Source: Planctomycetaceae bacterium (lineage in GTDB: Bacteria; Planctomycetota; Planctomycetia; Pirellulales; UBA1268). From it: DNA of 12,897 bases. Location of the stretch: positions 1 to 12,897 of the forward strand of contig DONH01000186.1 in assembly GCA_003509235.1 (NCBI GenBank), in the 5' to 3' direction. The position numbers and the translations under genes were made by a program. The notes beneath the pieces were generated by a model. The model was not told the DNA's origin. It worked only from the letters and a program-made list of their open reading frames with translations, and did not search any database. Positions within the stretch are counted from its first letter, which is position 1. Every line of letters begins with the position of its first letter. Below are positions 5,842 through 12,897 of this stretch, piece by piece.

Positions 5842-8800
5842 ATGACCACTTTGGAGCAACGTCTCTTTCATCTTTTTGATCCACGTGATCGCAAGCGAGC
5901 ACGAAACCTCGTACCAGAAAAAGTTATCTGCCCTCGTGTTGGCCAAGTCCAGGCAACACTTTCGAGTGATGACGGAACAAGCCATGAGGTTTTGCTTGAG
6001 CTCTCTGCAAATCGACGGGGCGGCATGATCCTAGAAAGTCGTTGTACAAGTCCCGATGGACGAGCAGGTAAACCATGCGCGCTTGTCGCAGCAGTCCTGC
6101 TTGAGGTTGATCGACGAGGGTTGTTGAGTGGTATTGCGGAGCAGACGCCGGTAACGCTCGACATCGTTGCCGACGAAACAGAGGATTTTGAAGAAATGGA
6201 ATCAAAATCATTCTCAGCGTTGAATCAAAAGAATGAGATGGAGTATTCAGGCCAACCACAGCCAGCTAGCCCGCAGTTGACACGGACTCTGCATAGCGAG
6301 AATCGTTCAAATCAAAAAAAAGGACGACAGCCAGCATGGTCTACCGAGCTTGAAAACCGTCGGCGTTTAGTTGAGCCGGCATTACGAACAAGCAGCGTCG
6401 CCTTGGGTGGTTTGCGAAAAAGTACTGGCACTCTCATGTTTTTGCTTGATGCTTCATCGGCTGACAGTCGACTTGTTGCATTGCAACCATGCCGCATGCC
6501 GATCGATGAATCTGGTCACCCTGCCGGCCAGCCAAAGCCAATCATCATCGGCCCGCAGGCGATCTCTTTTGGTCATTTTGATGCTGATGAAAAGCGAGTG
6601 TTATCTATGCTCGCTGGCACAATGTCTGCTGAGACACATCATGGTGGACAAACACTTGAAGAACGTACCATGAGTCGATTTTTGCTTAGCCGACAGTCTG
6701 CAGCACGGGACCTTGCGATGCTTTGTGCAGAAGGTCGGCTTGTCTTTCAGCCAGAGCCCCGTCGAGCACCAGAAGCAGTCGTACCATTAGTATGGGATGC
6801 TGGTCGACCATGGGAATTTGCTTTAATCATCGAACCTGGTGACGACACGGGACTTGAAGCCTGCCTTCAGAATGATCTTCTTTCGAAAAAGGAAAAGAGG
6901 GTTTGCCCAAAGAAAGCCAGTCTTAATGGTCTTCTTGTACGGGGGAGTGAGCGACAGTCACTCCAAACGCCGAGATTGATTCTGCGAGCTGGCTTTCTTG
7001 TGCTCGAAGATCGCCTGTGCCGGCTTGTTATTGATGCAGCTGCAGAGGAACATCAGGGCGAGTTCTCAGAGCAAGACGAACCGGCAGGTCTTCGAGGCTG
7101 GATGGAGCAATTTGATAGACGAGGTCCAATTGAACTGTCGGGGTCTCAGATCGACGGACTCATTGAGCAGCTTGCTTCACTGGCAGACTTACCAAAATTA
7201 GAACTTCCTGGATGGACAGGATGGCAGGTAGAGTCAGGAAAACCCCAGCCCAAATTAGTATTAGACGATACACCAAGTACGACAGATGAAGAACAGGTAG
7301 GATCGCTTGATCCTGAGGAATCGCTTGGTCGGCCGAAGCGTAAGGTACGTAAGAGCAAACCAAAGATTCAGCTGGGAGGAAACATTTGGTTTGACTACAG
7401 GGGAATTCAGATAGCTGCAGATGATCCAGCAGGTGGTGCGGCTGATGCAGCCAAGCGTCGACTTGTACGGCGAAATAAAACAGCAGAGCGCGAAGCACTT
7501 AAAGCACTACCACGATTTGGCTTTTCTCCAGTTCGAACTGGGCAAGCGAGTGTCACTGAAGATGACGTCGCTCCAACCTATCATGTTGAGGTTCCCCGCT
7601 CCCGACTTGATGCGTCGGTATCACAATTAGCGAGTGTGGGGTGGGCAGTAGAAGTATCCGGGCGACGATATCGGCCAGCTGGAAATGTAGCGTGGAATGT
7701 TAATAGTGGCATTGATTGGTTCGAACTCTCGGGATCGATTGACTTCGGTGGTGTCATTGCGGATATGCCCGAACTCCTTTCAGCACTTGTAAGAGGCGAC
7801 CGAGCAGTTGACTTGCAGGATGGCTCTCGCGGGATTTTGCCTGCAGACTTTGCGACTCAGTTAGAGCCTCTCCTCGCACTTGCGCAGGAAAAAAATGGTC
7901 GTCTGCGGTACGGCCGTATGCAGGCAGCGCTCCTTGATGCACTCATTGCCGGAATGCCACAGTCGCAGGTGGACGATGCATTTTCTGTCATTCGTGATGA
8001 ACTGGCTGCTGGTGGTAGGCCTGAACCAGAGAATGAGCCAAATGGATTTGAAGGCAGCCTGCGACATTACCAGAAAGAAGGTCTGGGATGGCTGAGCTTT
8101 CTCGAGCGACTTGGTCTTGGCGGTTGTCTTGCGGATGATATGGGTCTTGGAAAGACCATTCAGGTACTCGCGCTTCTGGTACGGAGACAGCGTGTGCTTG
8201 AAGAGGCAGGCATAGCGACGCGGCCGTCACTTGTCATTGTGCCAAAAAGCTTGATTTTTAATTGGATGCAAGAAGCCAAGCGTTTCGCACCAGAATTACG
8301 GTTGCTTAACTACACCGGTCAAGAACGGACTGAGTCAACAGAGGTGATAGACCAATTTGATCTTGTTCTGACAACGTATGGCACCCTCCGTCGTGATATA
8401 GCACAGCATCGAAAAACTGATTTTGATTATGTCATTCTTGACGAGGCTCAATCGATTAAAAATGCAACAAGTCAGGCTGCGAAGGCATGCCGCTTGCTTC
8501 GCGCAAGACAGCGTTTAGCTCTGACGGGTACGCCAGTCGAAAATCATATTGGTGAGCTGTGGAGTATTTTTGAATTTCTGAATCCAGGGCAGCTTGGAAC
8601 AGCTGGTCGCCTCAAGCGATTCCTTGCCGGCGGTCGAGGAAATGGGTCGGAACTTGTGGCACGAGCCGTACGTCCGTACTTGCTTCGAAGAACAAAAACA
8701 GAGGTACTCTCTGACCTTCCGGAGAAAACAGAGCAGACACTATTCTGTGAGTTGGGTGACCAACAAAGAAAAGCATATGACGATCTTCGTCAGCATTACC

Positions 8801-9441
8801 GTAATGAACTTACTACTCGAATTGGCCAGCAAGGAATTGGCCGAAGTCGAATAGCAGTGCTTGAGGCTTTGTTACGACTTCGTCAAGCAGCCTGCCATCC
8901 AGGTTTGATTGATGCAAATCGAATTGATGAACCATCTACAAAATTGGATACGCTTCTGGAACAACTGGATGAAGTGCTTGACGAAGGGCACAAAGTGCTG
9001 GTGTTTAGTCAATTTACAAGTTTTCTTGCCATTCTTCGACGAAAGCTGGATGAACGTGGTCGGACGTACGAATATCTAGATGGCAAAACGACTGATAGAC
9101 AAAGCCGTGTTGAAAGGTTTCAGGAAGACTCAGATTGTCGGCTTTTCTTGGTCAGTTTGAAAGCAGGAGGACAGGGCCTGAACCTGACTGCGGCAGACTA
9201 TGTCTATATTCTTGATCCGTGGTGGAATCCAGCAGTAGAGGCCCAGGCTATTGACCGGGCTCATCGTATTGGTCAGACACGTCCTGTTTTTGCATATCGA
9301 CTCATTGCCCGAAACACAGTTGAAGAGAAGATTCTTGCCCTTCAGGACCAAAAACGTGAACTTGCGGCATCAATTATTTCAGCCGATACAGGAATTCTTT
9401 CGGGACTGACGACTGAAGATGTCGAAATGTTGCTGTCATAA
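5842..9441 (+). CDS. SNF2-family DEAD/DEAH-type helicase-like ATPase with degenerate SWIM region
   Basis: This 1199-residue protein belongs to the Swi2/Snf2 superfamily-2 ATPases, which move along double-stranded DNA and remodel protein-DNA complexes; bacterial members mostly have no assigned role. Near the N-terminus, 'RCTSPDGRAGKPCALVAAVLL' (67-87) looks like a SWIM zinc finger (CxC...CxH), but two ligands are replaced: Ser70 for Cys and Leu81 for His. A long SNF2-associated region follows, with a basic linker around 493-510 ('PKRKVRKSKPK'). The ATPase starts at 'LRHYQKEGLGWLSFL' (740-754). It has Walker A 'DDMGLGKT' (765-772, Lys771), 'LVIVPKSLIFNW', Walker B 'DEAQ' (867-870), 'LTGTPVENHIGELWSIFEFLNPG', 'VLVFSQFTSFLAIL', 'SLKAGGQGLNLT' (1106-1117) and 'QAIDRAHRIGQT' with the arginine finger near 1142. 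The motor appears intact. The frame extends back to a TTG at 5701, but that stretch overlaps the hairpin and is unlike the family. No Shine-Dalgarno is seen. Confidence 0.93.
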   Translation: MTTLEQRLFHLFDPRDRKRARNLVPEKVICPRVGQVQATLSSDDGTSHEVLLELSANRRGGMILESRCTSPDGRAGKPCALVAAVLLEVDRRGLLSGIAEQTPVTLDIVADETEDFEEMESKSFSALNQKNEMEYSGQPQPASPQLTRTLHSENRSNQKKGRQPAWSTELENRRRLVEPALRTSSVALGGLRKSTGTLMFLLDASSADSRLVALQPCRMPIDESGHPAGQPKPIIIGPQAISFGHFDADEKRVLSMLAGTMSAETHHGGQTLEERTMSRFLLSRQSAARDLAMLCAEGRLVFQPEPRRAPEAVVPLVWDAGRPWEFALIIEPGDDTGLEACLQNDLLSKKEKRVCPKKASLNGLLVRGSERQSLQTPRLILRAGFLVLEDRLCRLVIDAAAEEHQGEFSEQDEPAGLRGWMEQFDRRGPIELSGSQIDGLIEQLASLADLPKLELPGWTGWQVESGKPQPKLVLDDTPSTTDEEQVGSLDPEESLGRPKRKVRKSKPKIQLGGNIWFDYRGIQIAADDPAGGAADAAKRRLVRRNKTAEREALKALPRFGFSPVRTGQASVTEDDVAPTYHVEVPRSRLDASVSQLASVGWAVEVSGRRYRPAGNVAWNVNSGIDWFELSGSIDFGGVIADMPELLSALVRGDRAVDLQDGSRGILPADFATQLEPLLALAQEKNGRLRYGRMQAALLDALIAGMPQSQVDDAFSVIRDELAAGGRPEPENEPNGFEGSLRHYQKEGLGWLSFLERLGLGGCLADDMGLGKTIQVLALLVRRQRVLEEAGIATRPSLVIVPKSLIFNWMQEAKRFAPELRLLNYTGQERTESTEVIDQFDLVLTTYGTLRRDIAQHRKTDFDYVILDEAQSIKNATSQAAKACRLLRARQRLALTGTPVENHIGELWSIFEFLNPGQLGTAGRLKRFLAGGRGNGSELVARAVRPYLLRRTKTEVLSDLPEKTEQTLFCELGDQQRKAYDDLRQHYRNELTTRIGQQGIGRSRIAVLEALLRLRQAACHPGLIDANRIDEPSTKLDTLLEQLDEVLDEGHKVLVFSQFTSFLAILRRKLDERGRTYEYLDGKTTDRQSRVERFQEDSDCRLFLVSLKAGGQGLNLTAADYVYILDPWWNPAVEAQAIDRAHRIGQTRPVFAYRLIARNTVEEKILALQDQKRELAASIISADTGILSGLTTEDVEMLLS

Positions 9442-9479
9442 GAGCTATTTTCAGTAGACGAGACCTCACACAAACTAAA

Positions 9480-9560
9480 TATAATTATCGCATCATTAGC
9501 AAACATCAGCACTGCAGGATAGCGTGATGGAGGTGAATTGAATCTTTTCATTTATCGCAT
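9480..9560 (+). promoter_or_regulatory. Possible promoter region of the two-component operon
   Basis: The 222-bp gap before the response regulator holds a perfect TATAAT (9480-9485) without a good -35 box, and a second A/T-rich TATAAA at 9632-9637. The 9-mer TTATCGCAT occurs twice in direct orientation (9485-9493 and 9552-9560), 67 bp apart. The copies do not have the 11-bp spacing of a classical Pho box. Confidence 0.25.
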
Positions 9561-9663
9561 TAGAAAAATGAAGCAGCACCTAATTATGTCAGATTGCCCG
9601 CAGTCAGAGAAATGGTTTGAAGTCGTAGAAGTATAAATCGAACAAACCCCGTGCACTCTAAAA

Positions 9664-10371
9664 ATGTCTAGCAACGATTCAGTGGCAAGCCACAACATAC
9701 TTGTTGTAGATGACGAAGAAGACCTTCTTGAATTGGTCCGATATACACTCGCTAAGGAAGGACATTCAATCACGTGTGTCGACACTGGAGAGAAGGCAGT
9801 TGAATCGGTCAGGCAGAAATTACCCGACCTTATAGTCCTTGATTTAATGCTTCCTGGAATTGATGGTCTTGAAGTATGTCGGCGTCTCAAAAGAGATTCA
9901 AAAACACGTGAAGTACCAATCATAATGCTCACTGCCAAGAGTGAAGAAAGAGATGTCATTACCGGTCTCGATGGCGGTGCAGATGACTACGTCACAAAGC
10001 CATTTAGTCCACGCGTTTTACTTGCAAGAGTGAAATCTTTAATGCGTCGTAAAGATGTGGAATTAAAAAGCCAGCAAGAATCAACAATTGAGATTCGAGA
10101 TCTTGTGATACATCCAGGGCGGCATGAGGTAACTTTAGGTGGGTTAGCACTGAATCTTACGTATACTGAATTTGCCTTGCTTCAACATCTCGCGAAGCGA
10201 CCAGGATGGGCCTACACTAGAGCTCAAATTGTCGATGCCGTGAAAGGTGAGGATTATCCGGTAACAGAACGCTCAGTCGACGTACAAGTCGCAGGCTTGA
10301 GGAAAAAACTGGGCGACTTTGGTGGTAATATTGAGACTGTCCGGGGCGTAGGGTATCGGTTCCGGGCATAA
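9664..10371 (+). CDS. OmpR/PhoB-family response regulator
   Basis: This 235-residue cytoplasmic transcription factor is activated by phosphotransfer from a histidine kinase. The receiver domain (about 10-127) has the acidic pair Asp16/Asp17, the phosphoacceptor Asp60 in 'LIVLDLMLPGIDG', Thr90, and Lys112 in 'DDYVTKPFSP'. The C-terminal winged helix (about 140-234) has 'LTYTEFALLQHLAKRPGWAYTRAQIVDAV', the recognition-helix region 'TERSVDVQVAGLRKKLG' and the closing 'IETVRGVGYRFRA'. Length and layout match PhoB, and a PhoR-like kinase follows after 23 bp, so the two genes form one operon. The phosphate role is inferred from architecture; no pst, phoU or phosphatase gene is visible. The start at 9664 gives a normal N-terminus, although no Shine-Dalgarno precedes it. 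Confidence 0.93.
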   Translation: MSSNDSVASHNILVVDDEEDLLELVRYTLAKEGHSITCVDTGEKAVESVRQKLPDLIVLDLMLPGIDGLEVCRRLKRDSKTREVPIIMLTAKSEERDVITGLDGGADDYVTKPFSPRVLLARVKSLMRRKDVELKSQQESTIEIRDLVIHPGRHEVTLGGLALNLTYTEFALLQHLAKRPGWAYTRAQIVDAVKGEDYPVTERSVDVQVAGLRKKLGDFGGNIETVRGVGYRFRA

Positions 10372-10394
10372 ATTCTTAAACCCATCGTAATACT

Positions 10395-12197
10395 ATGCCC
10401 AAACCTAGGCTCTCAAGGCATCTCTTTGGAACTTACGCGGTGGCATTAGTCATTGTGCTAGCTAGTTGCTACTGGCTCTCAGCCGTGCGAATAGCCGCTA
10501 TTACCGAAGAAGCGGAGTTCAAGCGGATGAAGACAACTGCTGTGGGCTTGGCAGATCTGCTTAGAGATGTAAACGATTCATCTCGACAAGAGCAAATTAC
10601 GCCACTTTTAAATGAAATTATAAGCTCAGAACAACAAAGATTTGAGGTCTTCGATTTTCAAGGAAATCGTTTACATACAATAGCCTCAAAAAATTTTCTA
10701 AATGACGATGCAATCGAGACGTTACCGGAACTGAAATATCTTCTTGATGAAACGAAAGCCGGGAGAACGGGAAAGACAAGTTGGTACAACGTCAATACGA
10801 ATAGTCGTCTTTTGATTATAGCGGTACCATTCGGGCCGATAAGCAATCCGTTAGGAGCACTCTGCCTGTCGAAGGATACGCATGAGACAGATCATATCCT
10901 GTCAGGTTCATTTAAAAAGCTTTTGATTGGTTTTGTTTCTGTTGGCTTGTTCGCTCTGTTTGCCGGATGGCTGATTGCGCTCTGGGTTGCAAAACCAGCA
11001 CGCGATCTTGCTCGTGCAATTAAACGTGTTGTAAATGGTGATGGGACGGAGCAAATACCAAGGCCAGAAGTTGCCGAATTAGCAACAATTGCTGAGGCGA
11101 CGAGTATTCTCAAAGAAAAACTTGTAGAACGAGGTTTAACTCTTGGGCGAAGAGATATCGAACAAGAGGCTGTCCTTGATAGCATGATGGAAGGTGTGCT
11201 TGCAGTCGATGTTCGGCAAAAAATCGTCGGTCTTAATCAAGCAGCGGCAACACTTTTAAATATTGATATCGATGTCGCTCTGCGGAAGCCACTTCAGAAT
11301 GTGGTGCGAAATCCTGCGATACGTCGCTTTGTTCTCCGGGCTATTGATTGCCGTGAGCCAATAGAAGATGACTTCGATCTTACAGGTCCTCCAAAACGAA
11401 CAATTCGCGCTCATGGTACGGCACTCCGAGATCCGTCTGGAGAAGGTGGGGCCGTAATGGTTTTAAACGACGTTACCGAGTTAGAGCGATTAGAGATAGT
11501 TCGACAAGATTTTGTGGCAAACGTATCACATGAACTGAAGACGCCTATTGCAACAATCAAGGGATTTGTTGAAACACTTCTTGATGGAGCAATCAATGAG
11601 CCGCATGATAACAAACGGTTTTTATCCATAGTTGCAAAACAAGCAGATCGGCTTGAAGCAATCATTGAAGATCTTCTTGCTCTCTCACGAATCGAACAGA
11701 GTGAGGGGTCCGGTGTTCTGCCTTTAGAGCCAACAAAAATTGCAGGTATTTTAGCAACTGCATGTGCGGACTGTATGCCTCGAGCAATGGAGCAGGGTAT
11801 TACGATGAACATCAATTGTGACGAGGGCCTGATCGCGCCTGTGAATGCTCCCCTTTTAGAACAGGCAGTCGTCAATCTGATTGAAAACGCAGTCAAGTAC
11901 AGTGGGACTCATCAACCAATATCAATTTGCGCCAATCTGAAAAAAGCTCATTCTGAAGATAAGGAAGAACTGATGATCAGTGTTGCTGATCACGGTTGTG
12001 GAATACATTCAGAGCATTTGCCCCGACTCTTCGAGCGGTTTTATCGGGTGGATAAGGGTCGTAGCAGGCAGGCGGGTGGAACAGGACTTGGACTGTCGAT
12101 CGTGAAACACATTGTCCAGGCTCATGGTGGAACAATCTCAGTTGATAGCCGGCCGAACGAGGGCAGCTTATTCTGTCTTCTAATACCGTGCGTTTGA
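10395..12197 (+). CDS. PhoR-like membrane sensor histidine kinase
   Basis: This 600-residue kinase most likely phosphorylates the regulator encoded just upstream. Membrane helix 1 is near residues 13-32, an extracytoplasmic sensor region covers about 33-173, and helix 2 covers about 175-198. A HAMP linker follows ('VAKPARDLARAIKRVVNGD', 198-216), then a PAS domain ('LDSMMEGVLAVDVRQKIVGLNQAAATLLNI', 261-290). The dimerisation/phosphoacceptor domain has 'FVANVSHELKTPIATIKGF' with His379. The ATPase domain has the N box 'NLIENAVKY' (Asn494, Asn498), G1 'DHGCG' (532-536), 'LFERFYRVDK' and G2 'GGTGLGLSIVKHIV' (561-574). All catalytic motifs are present. The TM-sensor-TM-HAMP-PAS-HisKA-HATPase order is that of PhoR in many bacteria. 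The signal is inferred, since a periplasmic sensor of this size could detect something else. No Shine-Dalgarno is seen before the ATG. Confidence 0.93.
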   Translation: MPKPRLSRHLFGTYAVALVIVLASCYWLSAVRIAAITEEAEFKRMKTTAVGLADLLRDVNDSSRQEQITPLLNEIISSEQQRFEVFDFQGNRLHTIASKNFLNDDAIETLPELKYLLDETKAGRTGKTSWYNVNTNSRLLIIAVPFGPISNPLGALCLSKDTHETDHILSGSFKKLLIGFVSVGLFALFAGWLIALWVAKPARDLARAIKRVVNGDGTEQIPRPEVAELATIAEATSILKEKLVERGLTLGRRDIEQEAVLDSMMEGVLAVDVRQKIVGLNQAAATLLNIDIDVALRKPLQNVVRNPAIRRFVLRAIDCREPIEDDFDLTGPPKRTIRAHGTALRDPSGEGGAVMVLNDVTELERLEIVRQDFVANVSHELKTPIATIKGFVETLLDGAINEPHDNKRFLSIVAKQADRLEAIIEDLLALSRIEQSEGSGVLPLEPTKIAGILATACADCMPRAMEQGITMNINCDEGLIAPVNAPLLEQAVVNLIENAVKYSGTHQPISICANLKKAHSEDKEELMISVADHGCGIHSEHLPRLFERFYRVDKGRSRQAGGTGLGLSIVKHIVQAHGGTISVDSRPNEGSLFCLLIPCV

Positions 12198-12269
12198 TAA
12201 CTTCGAGGCCTTCCGAATGTCCGTCTGCTATTCGTCCGGGACACCATGAGTTTCCATTTCTTCAGGCGA

Positions 12270-12897
12270 TTAATTTTTTAGGTCTCTGTTGAACTGAAGG
12301 ATTTTTTCCCATGCACTCTCAGGTGTGTCTGCGTATTCAAAAAGATCGAGGTGTTCATACGAGATAACACCAGAGTCAGCGAGGAAGTCAAAGTCAATAA
12401 CTTTGGACCAGTAATCACGTCCAAATAAGATGATTGGAATAGGTTGCATTCTGTGCGTTTGCCGGAGCGTGAGTGCTTCAAACATTTCATCAAGTGTCCC
12501 AAATCCACCCGGAAATAATACAGCACCTACTGATCGAAGAATAAAATGAAACTTTCGTAAAGCAAAATATTTAAACTGAAAGCAAAGCTCTGGAGTGATA
12601 AAAGGGTTTGGTTGTTGTTCTCCAGGCAACTTGATATTGAGTCCAATAGATTTACATCCAACATCGAAAGCTCCTCGATTTGCGGCCTCCATAATACCGG
12701 GGCCTCCACCGGTAACGACAACATAAGATCTTTTTTTATCACATTGATTATCTAACGAAACAAGTCGAGCAAACTGCCTGGCATCATCATAGAAGTGAGA
12801 TAACTCAACGAGCCGTTCGCTTCGTTGTACATCACGAGCAAGCTTTAAGTTTTCAACATCCATCGCCTGATTACGAAGAGCTTCTGAGAGGTGCCTT
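12270..12897 (-). CDS. LOG-family (lysine decarboxylase-like fold) protein, N-terminus off window
   Basis: The frame is open through the right edge: the codons upstream of the ATG at 12863 continue as 'RHLSEALRNQA' without a stop, so the gene most likely starts outside the window. Counting from that internal Met, the phosphate-binding loop 'VVTGGGPGIMEAANRGA' is at 49-65, 'YFALRKFHF' with the conserved Arg-Lys is at 99-107, and the signature 'PGGFGTLDEMFEALT' is at 118-132. LOG proteins cleave cytokinin riboside 5'-monophosphate or related nucleoside monophosphates to the free base and ribose phosphate. In most bacteria the true substrate is uncertain. The extra helical segment before the glycine loop ('ERLVELSHFYDDARQFARLVS') points to the longer LOG subtype. 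It converges on the histidine kinase gene across 72 bp, in which I see no convincing terminator. Confidence 0.88.
   Translation of the reverse strand, partial: RHLSEALRNQAMDVENLKLARDVQRSERLVELSHFYDDARQFARLVSLDNQCDKKRSYVVVTGGGPGIMEAANRGAFDVGCKSIGLNIKLPGEQQPNPFITPELCFQFKYFALRKFHFILRSVGAVLFPGGFGTLDEMFEALTLRQTHRMQPIPIILFGRDYWSKVIDFDFLADSGVISYEHLDLFEYADTPESAWEKILQFNRDLKN

Noticed and set aside
5842..9441. SNF2 helicase as part of a DISARM-like or other anti-phage system
   Set aside because: No methyltransferase, phospholipase D, DUF1998 or nuclease gene is adjacent. The neighbours are heme and two-component genes, so a housekeeping SNF2 protein is the simpler reading.
12198..12269. Bidirectional terminator between the histidine kinase and LOG genes
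   Set aside because: Only weak partial stems such as CGAAT/ATTCG with an 11-nt loop are present, and no T-tract follows them.

Overview
The window looks like ordinary bacterial chromosome of roughly even base composition. The gene set suggests a Planctomycetota-like organism: a QW-repeat prenyltransferase/squalene-cyclase-like protein, a ccsA-hemA pair, a very long bacterial SNF2 helicase, a long-form LOG protein, and few Shine-Dalgarno sequences. This assignment comes from remembered family distribution; no search was run. No CRISPR array, rRNA, tRNA or transposase was recognised.

Layout. (1) Bases 2-901 hold the 3' part of a QW-repeat (alpha/alpha-toroid) protein whose start lies off the left edge. 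(2) Bases 902-1167 are non-coding, with a 16-bp tandem duplication and two short palindromes. (3) Bases 1168-2153 are a decayed LacI-family regulator with an intact helix-turn-helix but a nonsense codon, an internal deletion, further stops and a frameshift. (4) A heme block follows. On the minus strand, a CcsA/HemX-like membrane protein (3467-4363) overlaps hemA (2196-3470) by 4 bp. hemE (4595-5665) diverges from them on the plus strand. (5) A SNF2-family ATPase (5842-9441) follows hemE after a hairpin. (6) A PhoB-like response regulator (9664-10371) and a PhoR-like histidine kinase (10395-12197) form a two-gene operon. (7) A LOG-family protein (12270 to the right edge, minus strand) converges on them, with its N-terminus off the window.

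How the genes work together. HemA makes the committed precursor of tetrapyrroles from glutamyl-tRNA. HemE carries out the first decarboxylation step toward protoheme. The CcsA/HemX-like protein is of the type that handles heme for cytochrome c maturation or modulates HemA. These three are one functional neighbourhood read from a shared divergent intergenic region. The two-component pair is self-contained, and the architecture suggests phosphate sensing, although no pst or phoU gene is visible. The SNF2 and LOG genes show no clear link to their neighbours.

I found no convincing undescribed system. The most useful observations are the decayed LacI gene, the zinc-ligand loss in the SNF2 SWIM-like region, and a possible leaderless start for hemE.
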